A stretch of 64,000 bases of DNA, taken from Salipiger pentaromativorans (GTDB lineage Bacteria > Pseudomonadota > Alphaproteobacteria > Rhodobacterales > Rhodobacteraceae). Made by a program: the position numbers and the translations under genes. The notes below the pieces were generated by a model. That model did not search any database. It was not told the DNA's origin and saw only the letters and a program-made list of their open reading frames with translations. The stretch lies in the NCBI RefSeq assembly GCF_024721115.1, contig NZ_JAMDHK010000009.1, forward strand, positions 62,001 through 126,000, written 5' to 3'. The first letter of the stretch is position 1, and each line of letters opens with the position of its first letter. Shown here piece by piece: positions 57,944 to 64,000 of the stretch.

Positions 57944-59158
57944 GTGTCGCAGCGATTGCGGATCGGGTATCTGGTGCCCCAATTCCCGGGGCAGACCCAT
58001 ATTTTTTTCTGGCGCGAGGTACAGGTGCTGGAGGAGATGGGCCACGAGGTGCATCTGCTGTCGACGCGGATGCCGCCCTCGGGGCTGATCTCGCACGACT
58101 GGTCGCAGGAGGCCATCGCGCGGACGACCTATCTGGGCCGGCTCGAACCGGTTGCGGCGGCCCGGGCACTTTGTGCGCTGCTGCCCAGGGGGCTGGCCGG
58201 ATGGGTCGCGCAGGAGGGCGCCGGCTTTGCCAAGGATGTGGCGGTGACGCTTTCGGCGGCGCAGTCCTTGCTGCGCTATGCTGCGCAGCATGAGCTGGAT
58301 CATGTGCATGTGCATTCTTGCGGCCGTGCGGCGCTGATCGCGGCGCTGGCGCAGAAGATGGGCGGGCCGAGCTATTCGCTGACCCTGCACGGGCCGCTGT
58401 CGGATTACGGTCCGGGCCAGCGGTTCAAATGGCGCGGCGCGGCCTTTGCGACCATCATCACCCACAAGCTGCTGGGGGAAATGCAGGACGAGTTGCCCGA
58501 CGCGCTGCCCGAGCGGCTGGCGATCCGGCCGATGGGGGTGGACACCCGCGTGCTGTGCCGCGACACGCCGTATCAGCCGCCCGAGAAGGGCCGCCCGATC
58601 AAGCTGTTCTCCTGCGGGCGGCTGAACGTGGTGAAGGGGCATCAGGACCTGATGTCGGCGGTTCGGCAGCTTCTGGATCAGGGCGTGGATGTGCGGCTCG
58701 AGATCGCGGGCGAGGACGATGCCGGTGGCGAGGGGTTCCGCAAGGAACTGGAGGCGCATCTGCGCAAGCTGCGCTTGCAGGATCATGTGAAGCTGCTGGG
58801 CGCGATCGACGCGGGCGCGGTCAAGGACAAGCTGATCGAGAGCCATGTCTTCGTTCTGGCCTCGTGGCACGAACCGCTGGGCGTTGCCTATATGGAGGCG
58901 ATGTCCTGCGGGGTGCCGACCATCGGCACCGATGCGGGCGGGGTGCGCGAGCTGATCGAGGACGGGGTGACGGGCAAGCTGGTGCCGCCCAAGGACCCGA
59001 CCGCGCTGGCCCGCGCGATCCGCGAACTGGCGCAGAACCCCGAGAGCGCGCAGCGGCTCAGCGCCGCCGGGCGGGCGCATGTGGAGGCGCATTTCCGCGC
59101 CAGCCTCGGCGCCGAGACGCTGGTGGAGGAAATCCTGGCGACGCGGGCGCAGGGCTAG
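57944..59158 (+). CDS. Glycosyltransferase family 4
   Basis: A 404-residue GT-B glycosyltransferase. It begins RLRIGYLVPQFPGQTHIFFWREVQVLEEMGHEV. The C-terminal domain has KLFSCGRLNVVKGHQDLMSAV and the E-x7-E region ASWHEPLGVAYMEAMSCGVPTIGTDAGGVRELIEDG. VHVHSCGRAALIAALAQ supplies the conserved acceptor-site His. GTG 57944 follows GCGGGGGAAC at good spacing and begins just before the first strand. The gene is monocistronic; its stop lies 6 bp from the stop of the convergent 59165 gene. Donor and acceptor are unknown, but it fits the polysaccharide locus. Confidence 0.9.
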   Translation: MSQRLRIGYLVPQFPGQTHIFFWREVQVLEEMGHEVHLLSTRMPPSGLISHDWSQEAIARTTYLGRLEPVAAARALCALLPRGLAGWVAQEGAGFAKDVAVTLSAAQSLLRYAAQHELDHVHVHSCGRAALIAALAQKMGGPSYSLTLHGPLSDYGPGQRFKWRGAAFATIITHKLLGEMQDELPDALPERLAIRPMGVDTRVLCRDTPYQPPEKGRPIKLFSCGRLNVVKGHQDLMSAVRQLLDQGVDVRLEIAGEDDAGGEGFRKELEAHLRKLRLQDHVKLLGAIDAGAVKDKLIESHVFVLASWHEPLGVAYMEAMSCGVPTIGTDAGGVRELIEDGVTGKLVPPKDPTALARAIRELAQNPESAQRLSAAGRAHVEAHFRASLGAETLVEEILATRAQG

Positions 59159-59164
59159 CGGCGA

Positions 59165-62140
59165 TCAGAGCCCCGCAGTCGCGATCTCGGTGTCGGGCGC
59201 GGCCTCGAAGCTCAGTTGTTCGACCGAGACCATGGTCACCGTGCCTGCCGGCCCTTTGGCGACAAGCCGCGCGCCGTCGCGCGTGAAGCTGTAGCCGTCC
59301 TGCGATCCCGGCAGCAGCGCGCGGTCCTGTCCCGGCCCGCCATGCAGGTGATCCTGCCCGCCGCCCGGAATCAGCAGGTCGTTGCCGGCCCCGCCCAGCA
59401 GAATGTCGGCCTGTGCCGTGCCTTCGAGCCGGTCGGCTCCGGCCTCACCGCGGCGCAGCAGCCCATCGGCAAAGGCGGCGGGGTCACGGGTTTCCCAGTC
59501 CGAGGGGCCGGAAGCGTTGTAGGCCATCAGCATGTCCCAGCGCGGGTTCGCGTCCTCGAGATGGCGCAGCGCCCCCCAGCTTCCCCATTTCGACGCGGGG
59601 GCGACATCGACAAAGGCGTTGAACAGCGTGCCCCCGGCCGAGACCCAGCCGGTCAGCAGTTCTTCGTAGAGCTTGGCCATCTCCGGCGTGTAGTTGAAAT
59701 ATTCGAAGAAGCCGGTCAGCCGCTCGTCCTCGACCCGGGCGGCCTGCGCGGTCACATGGGTGCCGCCCTCATACATCACCAGGTGCAGCCCCGCCGCCTC
59801 GGCGGCGCCGGCATGATAGGGCAGTACCTCTTCGATCAGCTCTTTCAGCGAGCCTTCCTGGAGCGCCAGCGCGACCGGGGCCACCGCCGCCTCGTAGCGG
59901 CGTCCTTTCACGAATTCCCGCAGCGCCACCCGGCGCAGACCCTCGGCCTCGCCCTCGGCCACGGCCTGCGCCTCGGAGCGGGCCAGCCAGTTGTCCATCT
60001 GCGCCGCCATCTCCTCGCCGCCCAGCTCGTAGCCGAAATAGGCGGCGACCGCATAGGCATCGAAATCCTCTTGCGGCGGATGGCCGAGCTGAAGATAGGC
60101 GAGGGGGGCGACAAGCACGTTTTCCTCGAGCCCGGGCCAGCCGGTATGCGTGGCCATGACCCGGACCAGCCGGTCGTCGATCTCGGCTCCGAACACATCC
60201 GACCAGATCCGCATCATCTGCGCCGCGCGCAGCCCGTAATATTGCATCCAGCCGGTTTCCGACCGGCCCCAGAGCGCATCGGCCTGGGTTTCGGCCCAGC
60301 CGGCCTGGGGGAAGATGTGGTTCCAGACCTCGTTGGAATATTCCACATAGGCCTTGAGCCGGGGATCGAGCCCCGCCTTCACCGTTTCCGCGAAGGACCG
60401 GACATAGGCGTCATTGGCCATATGGGGCATGTTGAACCAGGGATCGGCGCCGATCTGATTGGCCAGCGCGATCATCACCTCCAGTGGCACGCCCCAGGCC
60501 GACCAGGTGTAATCGGAGACCCGGGGCCGGTCGGCCCAGCTTTGCACCGGAGACCCGTTGGTCATCATCCAGTCCATGAAGCGCACGCTGCGGAGATCGT
60601 GAATGCGGTCGATCCACAGGGGGTTGAACAGCACGCCGGCCTCGTAGAGATCGCGCTGGTCCTCGCGGATCACCCTTATGTTGCGGATCGGGTCTGCCGG
60701 ATCGGTGGCGCTGATCGAGATGCCCACCGCGCCCTCGCCGGGGCTGTAGGAGAACTGCGCCTCGCCCTCGTCATAGAGCACCCGCCGCGCGCGGCCGGTC
60801 AGTTCCAGCTTGCCCTGACCGTCATAGAGAACCAGATAGGTGCCGCGCAGATGTTCGGCCGCTTCGGGCTGGTCGGTCAGCAGCAGCGCCTCGAGCCGTT
60901 CCACCCGCTCGGGGAGGCGCAGCGGCCAGCCATTGTCGTCCAGCACGCCTTCGGCGCGCAGCTCGTCGGCGCTGACCCCGCCCCACTGGCCGGGCAGATG
61001 CCCGATCCATTCGCGTGCGGTCTTCATCAGGTCGATGAAGGGTTGCTGAGTGGACCAGTCGGCGATCCCGTTCAGGCCCATGCCGAGCGCGGGCAGGCCC
61101 TGCGGCCGCGCGCCGGGCGCGGGAAGAGAGACCTCGCCCCGGGCCGGAAGCGGCGCGTCGGCGAGGGTTTCGGGGGTCGGTGCTGCGGCGGTCTGGATGG
61201 GGGCCGCAGCGGCAGGCGCTGCGGTGGCGGTGCTCCTGAGGCTCTCGGTGGCCGAGATCTCTTGCCAGACCCAGGCGGCCAGTTCGGGATAGGCGGCGAC
61301 CACCTCGGGGTGCAGCGTTGCCGGGGGTGTGTAGCCGGCAGGCGGCGGCGCCTCGTAAAGCGCGGCATAGGTGATCATCGCCGCGAGGAAATAGAGCGTG
61401 GGTGTGCCATGCGGATCGGGGTCGACATAAAGCGCCTCGACCGGCACCTCCTCGAGCAGCCCGCCCTCGCCCAGCAGCGACGAGAGCAGCCGCGCGACGG
61501 GGATCAGGCGCAGGTCGGTGTCCGGCCGTTCGGCGCGGAGATCGGCCAGAAGCGTTTCGTACCAATCGTGGTAGTCGCCGAGATTGTAATCGTGATAGCG
61601 CCGCAGCGCACGGTTCGATGGCGGAAAGCGGCCCGCGACGCCCGACATGTCCGCCCAGCCTTCGTAAAGATAGACCGGGGTTTCGGGGATGCGGCCCCGG
61701 AGCCAGTCGACCACCGTCAGCGTGGCGCTCAGCGGGCTGGCGCCCGAGGGGTTGTCGCCCTCATAGGGCGCTTCGGGGGGCTGGTACTGGATGAAATTCG
61801 CGGGCGTGATCAGAACCGCGTCGAACCCGGCATCGGCAAAGCTGCCGCGTCCGGGATCCCACAGGCTGGTCACCCCGTCGAACGACCAGTTGGGCGCCGG
61901 CGGCAGGCTTTCGGCGAAGCCGCGCAGAAACCCCCACTGCCCGTCCAGCGCCAGCCGTCGCCCGTCGGCACGGGCCATTTCGTTCATCCAGTGCGGAACG
62001 TTGGATTGCGGCTGTTCGCCGAGATAATGCACCAGGCTGTTGCCGAAGACATAGACATCGGCCTCGTCGCGGCCCTCGGCCATCGCCATGAGCGGAGCGA
62101 TGGTCACCAAAACGACAGCCCGTAATACCCGCGCGAACAT
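59165..62140 (-). CDS. Secreted SGNH hydrolase - glycoside hydrolase - RTX repeat fusion
   Basis: A 991-residue secreted protein with the signal peptide MFARVLRAVVLVTIAPLMAMAEG. Residues about 28-290 resemble an SGNH/GDSL hydrolase (VYVFGNSLVHYLG; catalytic Asp/His probably in DPDPHGTPTLY). A Pro/Ala linker (300-345) follows. Residues about 350-890 look like a clan GH-A glycoside hydrolase, with the acid/base Glu604 in YVEYSNEVWNHIF and the nucleophile Glu791 in LVMYEGGTHVT. Residues 900-945 are RTX calcium-binding repeats (GADRLEGTAQADILLGGAGNDLL). It probably trims or deacylates the polysaccharide made by this locus. A Sec signal plus RTX repeats is an unusual export combination. It is divergent from leuA. 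Confidence 0.8.
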   Translation of the reverse strand: MFARVLRAVVLVTIAPLMAMAEGRDEADVYVFGNSLVHYLGEQPQSNVPHWMNEMARADGRRLALDGQWGFLRGFAESLPPAPNWSFDGVTSLWDPGRGSFADAGFDAVLITPANFIQYQPPEAPYEGDNPSGASPLSATLTVVDWLRGRIPETPVYLYEGWADMSGVAGRFPPSNRALRRYHDYNLGDYHDWYETLLADLRAERPDTDLRLIPVARLLSSLLGEGGLLEEVPVEALYVDPDPHGTPTLYFLAAMITYAALYEAPPPAGYTPPATLHPEVVAAYPELAAWVWQEISATESLRSTATAAPAAAAPIQTAAAPTPETLADAPLPARGEVSLPAPGARPQGLPALGMGLNGIADWSTQQPFIDLMKTAREWIGHLPGQWGGVSADELRAEGVLDDNGWPLRLPERVERLEALLLTDQPEAAEHLRGTYLVLYDGQGKLELTGRARRVLYDEGEAQFSYSPGEGAVGISISATDPADPIRNIRVIREDQRDLYEAGVLFNPLWIDRIHDLRSVRFMDWMMTNGSPVQSWADRPRVSDYTWSAWGVPLEVMIALANQIGADPWFNMPHMANDAYVRSFAETVKAGLDPRLKAYVEYSNEVWNHIFPQAGWAETQADALWGRSETGWMQYYGLRAAQMMRIWSDVFGAEIDDRLVRVMATHTGWPGLEENVLVAPLAYLQLGHPPQEDFDAYAVAAYFGYELGGEEMAAQMDNWLARSEAQAVAEGEAEGLRRVALREFVKGRRYEAAVAPVALALQEGSLKELIEEVLPYHAGAAEAAGLHLVMYEGGTHVTAQAARVEDERLTGFFEYFNYTPEMAKLYEELLTGWVSAGGTLFNAFVDVAPASKWGSWGALRHLEDANPRWDMLMAYNASGPSDWETRDPAAFADGLLRRGEAGADRLEGTAQADILLGGAGNDLLIPGGGQDHLHGGPGQDRALLPGSQDGYSFTRDGARLVAKGPAGTVTMVSVEQLSFEAAPDTEIATAGL

Positions 62141-62288
62141 CGCCCGCTCTCCCTGCTCCCCGAAACCTCTGGTTCAATATGGATCAGGCAGCGGGGCGCT
62201 CAACCCCCCTTTCCGGAACGCTGCGTTGCAGCGAGTTTTTCTGCGGGAAATCGCGCATTTTGCGGGTTTTCATTTACCTTTTTGGGCG

Positions 62289-62294
62289 TATAGT
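62289..62294 (+). promoter_or_regulatory. -10 box of the leuA leader transcript
   Basis: TATAGT at 62289-62294 is close to the TATAAT consensus and ends 7 bp before the ATG at 62302, so transcription would begin at or next to the leader ATG. The -35 region is only T-rich and not a clear match. Confidence 0.45.
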
Positions 62295-62301
62295 CCGCCG
62301 C

Positions 62302-62391
62302 ATGATGACCCTTGGCCATATCGCTCCCCTTGCCCGCGCCCCTGGCGCGCCGGTTGCGCTTGGCCTGTCTCTTCTCCTAATCCGCCTCTGA
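62302..62391 (+). CDS. leuL: Leu-rich leader peptide of leuA (attenuator peptide)
   Basis: A 29-residue peptide starting MMTLGHIAPL and ending LGLSLLLIRL before TGA. The end carries six Leu codons in ten, including a CTA, and one Ile codon. Ribosome stalling at these codons when Leu-tRNA is scarce would change folding of the next RNA segment and allow leuA transcription. The -10 box lies only 7 bp upstream, so the message may be leaderless and translated from its 5' end, as known for trpL in rhizobia. There is no Shine-Dalgarno sequence, which fits. The call rests on position and composition. Confidence 0.75.
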   Translation: MMTLGHIAPLARAPGAPVALGLSLLLIRL

Positions 62392-62445
62392 GCGCGCAGA
62401 CCCGGCGCGACCGCTCAGAGGAGGACCGTTTCGCGCCGGCGAAAC
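62385..62445 (+). promoter_or_regulatory. Attenuator hairpins between the leader peptide and leuA
   Basis: CCTCTGAGCG (62385-62394), overlapping the leader stop, pairs with CGCTCAGAGG (62412-62421). A second stem, GTTTCGC (62428-62434) with GCGAAAC (62439-62445), follows. Their placement over the end of the Leu codons is what leucine attenuation requires. The T-tract is not strong, so the exact terminator stem is unclear. Confidence 0.6.
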
Positions 62446-62479
62446 CCCAGGACGAAGACCTTACAGAGATTCCAGAGAC

Positions 62480-64000
62480 ATGACCGACCAATCCAAAGAC
62501 CGCGTGTATATTTTCGACACGACGCTTCGCGATGGCGAGCAATCGCCGGGCGCAACCATGACCCATGACGAAAAGCTCGAAATCGCCGAGCTCCTCGAGG
62601 ATATGGGCGTCGATATCATCGAGGCCGGGTTCCCCATCGCCTCCGAGGGCGATTTCAAGGCGGTGAAGGACATCGCCGAACGCAGCAAGGAGACGGTGAT
62701 CTGCGGTCTCGCCCGCGCCCAGCTCCCCGATATCGACCGCTGCTGGGAGGCGGTGAAACACGCGCCGCGCCCGCGTATCCACACCTTCATCGGCACCTCG
62801 CCGCTGCACCGTGCCATTCCCAACCTCACCATGGACGAGATGGCCGACCGCATCCATGAAACGGTGACCCACGCGCGCAACCTCTGCGACAACGTGCAAT
62901 GGTCGCCGATGGATGCGACGCGGACCGAGTGGGATTACCTTTGCCGCGTGGTCGAGATCGCCATCAAGGCGGGCGCCACCACGATCAACATCCCCGACAC
63001 GGTGGGCTATACCGCGCCGCGCGAAAGCGCGAGCCTCATCAAGCGGCTGATCGAGACGGTGCCCGGCGCCGACGAGGTGATTTTCGCCACCCACTGCCAC
63101 AACGACCTCGGCATGGCGACGGCCAACGCGCTTGCCGCCGTCGAGGGCGGCGCGCGGCAGATCGAATGCACGATCAACGGGCTGGGCGAGCGCGCGGGCA
63201 ACACCGCGCTGGAAGAGGTGGTGATGGCGCTCAAGACGCGCGGCGACATCATGCCTTTCTACACCGAGATCGACACCAGGAAGATCATGCATATCTCGCG
63301 CCGCGTCTCGACGGTGTCGGGCTTCCCGGTGCAGTTCAACAAGGCCATCGTCGGCAAGAACGCCTTTGCGCATGAGAGCGGCATCCACCAGGACGGGATG
63401 CTCAAGAACGCCGAGACCTTCGAGATCATGCGCCCCGAGGATGTGGGTATCGCGGGCACCTCGCTGCCGCTCGGCAAGCATTCGGGCCGCGCCGCGCTGC
63501 GCGCCAAGCTCAAGGATCTCGGTGTCGATGTGGGCGACAACCAGCTCAAGGACATCTTCGTGCGGTTCAAGGATCTTGCCGACCGCAAGAAAGAGGTGTT
63601 CGACGACGACATCCTCGCGCTTGTCACCGCCCATATGGCCGACGAGCAGGAGAACCACCTGGAGATCGTCTCGCTCAAGGTGATCTGCGGCACGGCCGGT
63701 CAGGCCGAGGCGGTGCTTGAGATGGAAGTCGGCGGCGCAGAGATGAGCGCCGACGAATTCGGCGACGGCCCGGTGGATGCGACCTTCAAGGCGGTGCGCA
63801 AGCTCTATCCCAACAAGGCGCGGCTTCAGCTTTATCAGGTGAACGCGGTGACCGAGGGCACCGATGCGCAGGCCACCGTTTCCGTGCGTCTGGAAGAGGA
63901 CGGCAAGATCGCCACCGGCCAGTCGGCGGATACCGACACGGTGGTCGCCTCTGCCCGCGCCTATGTCAACGCGCTCAACCGTCTGCATGTGCGCCGGGGC
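62480..64000 (+). CDS. leuA: 2-Isopropylmalate synthase (3' end cut by the window)
   Basis: The first 507 residues of LeuA, open to the window edge; only a short C-terminal tail should be missing. It condenses acetyl-CoA with 2-oxoisovalerate in the first step of leucine synthesis. RVYIFDTTLRDGEQSPGAT is the HMGL-type start, with the metal-binding Asp of TLRDGEQ. FATHCHNDLGMATANAL supplies the metal-binding HxH and CTINGLGERAGNTALEEV the second signature. GKNAFAHESGIHQDGM marks the linker, and the C-terminal LeuA dimer domain (feedback site for Leu) follows. ATG 62480 has a modest ribosome-binding site. Regulation is probably by the leader peptide upstream. Confidence 0.95.
   Translation, partial: MTDQSKDRVYIFDTTLRDGEQSPGATMTHDEKLEIAELLEDMGVDIIEAGFPIASEGDFKAVKDIAERSKETVICGLARAQLPDIDRCWEAVKHAPRPRIHTFIGTSPLHRAIPNLTMDEMADRIHETVTHARNLCDNVQWSPMDATRTEWDYLCRVVEIAIKAGATTINIPDTVGYTAPRESASLIKRLIETVPGADEVIFATHCHNDLGMATANALAAVEGGARQIECTINGLGERAGNTALEEVVMALKTRGDIMPFYTEIDTRKIMHISRRVSTVSGFPVQFNKAIVGKNAFAHESGIHQDGMLKNAETFEIMRPEDVGIAGTSLPLGKHSGRAALRAKLKDLGVDVGDNQLKDIFVRFKDLADRKKEVFDDDILALVTAHMADEQENHLEIVSLKVICGTAGQAEAVLEMEVGGAEMSADEFGDGPVDATFKAVRKLYPNKARLQLYQVNAVTEGTDAQATVSVRLEEDGKIATGQSADTDTVVASARAYVNALNRLHVRRG

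Noticed and set aside
59216-62125. A 969-residue plus-strand frame
   Set aside because: Antisense of the SGNH-GH-RTX gene; lacks domains and a signal peptide.
62270-63988. A 572-residue minus-strand frame opposite leuA
   Set aside because: leuA motifs are complete on the plus strand; the minus frame has none.
1-64000. CRISPR arrays, tRNA/rRNA genes, transposases or phage genes
   Set aside because: None could be supported from the sequence; the repeats seen are short intergenic elements and hairpins.

Overview
The window is high-GC alphaproteobacterial chromosome. The gene content (glcDEF with an extra membrane gene, DUF1523, a creatinase, a SoeABC-like operon) and the dense ATGA/GTGA gene overlaps point to the Rhodobacterales (Roseobacter/Paracoccaceae group). 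I do not attempt a genus. No rRNA, tRNA, CRISPR array or insertion sequence was seen.

Layout. 1-687: a CopD/HemJ-like membrane protein and a truncated DUF599 gene (minus strand). 766-5083: the glycolate oxidase operon glcD-glcE-membrane protein-glcF behind a PdhR/GlcC-like inverted repeat. 5173-6770: two tandem exported trypsin-like proteases. 6914-8709: an Hsp20 with a possible heat-shock promoter, a small lipoprotein and a Cys-rich protein flanking an FNR-like box. 8931-15353: an exported phytase/esterase-like protein, an alpha/beta hydrolase, GabD and a creatinase. 15667-17355: small envelope proteins including DUF1523. 17402-22818: a molybdenum enzyme operon, best read as cytoplasmic sulfite dehydrogenase SoeABC plus an NTF2/SnoaL-like protein.

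22976-62140 is one roughly 39-kb accessory locus for a surface or extracellular polysaccharide. It carries seven glycosyltransferases plus a WecG/TagA-family transferase, a Wzy-like polymerase/ligase, a Wzx flippase, a Wzz chain-length protein, a BY-kinase-like ATPase with a very long charged coiled coil, an OafA-type acyltransferase with an SGNH domain, a GMC oxidoreductase with an SDR, two Gfo/Idh/MocA-type sugar dehydrogenases (one fused to an epimerase) and a secreted SGNH-glycoside hydrolase-RTX fusion.

The centre of interest is a minus-strand operon inside this locus (55382-42586). It encodes a one-module type I PKS (KS-AT-KR-DH-ACP-TE), a glycosyltransferase, an NRPS (formyltransferase, half condensation domain, adenylation domain with an inserted luciferase-like monooxygenase, carrier protein) and a phosphopantetheinyl transferase. 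Gene spacing is 4-5 bp throughout. By eye the adenylation pocket resembles glycine codes. The simplest reading is an N-formylated, oxidised glycine extended once with malonate. The embedded glycosyltransferase and surrounding glycan genes suggest that the product decorates, or is built together with, the polysaccharide.

The window ends in leuA, preceded by a Leu-rich leader peptide and an attenuator-like hairpin. The leader appears to be transcribed as a leaderless mRNA.
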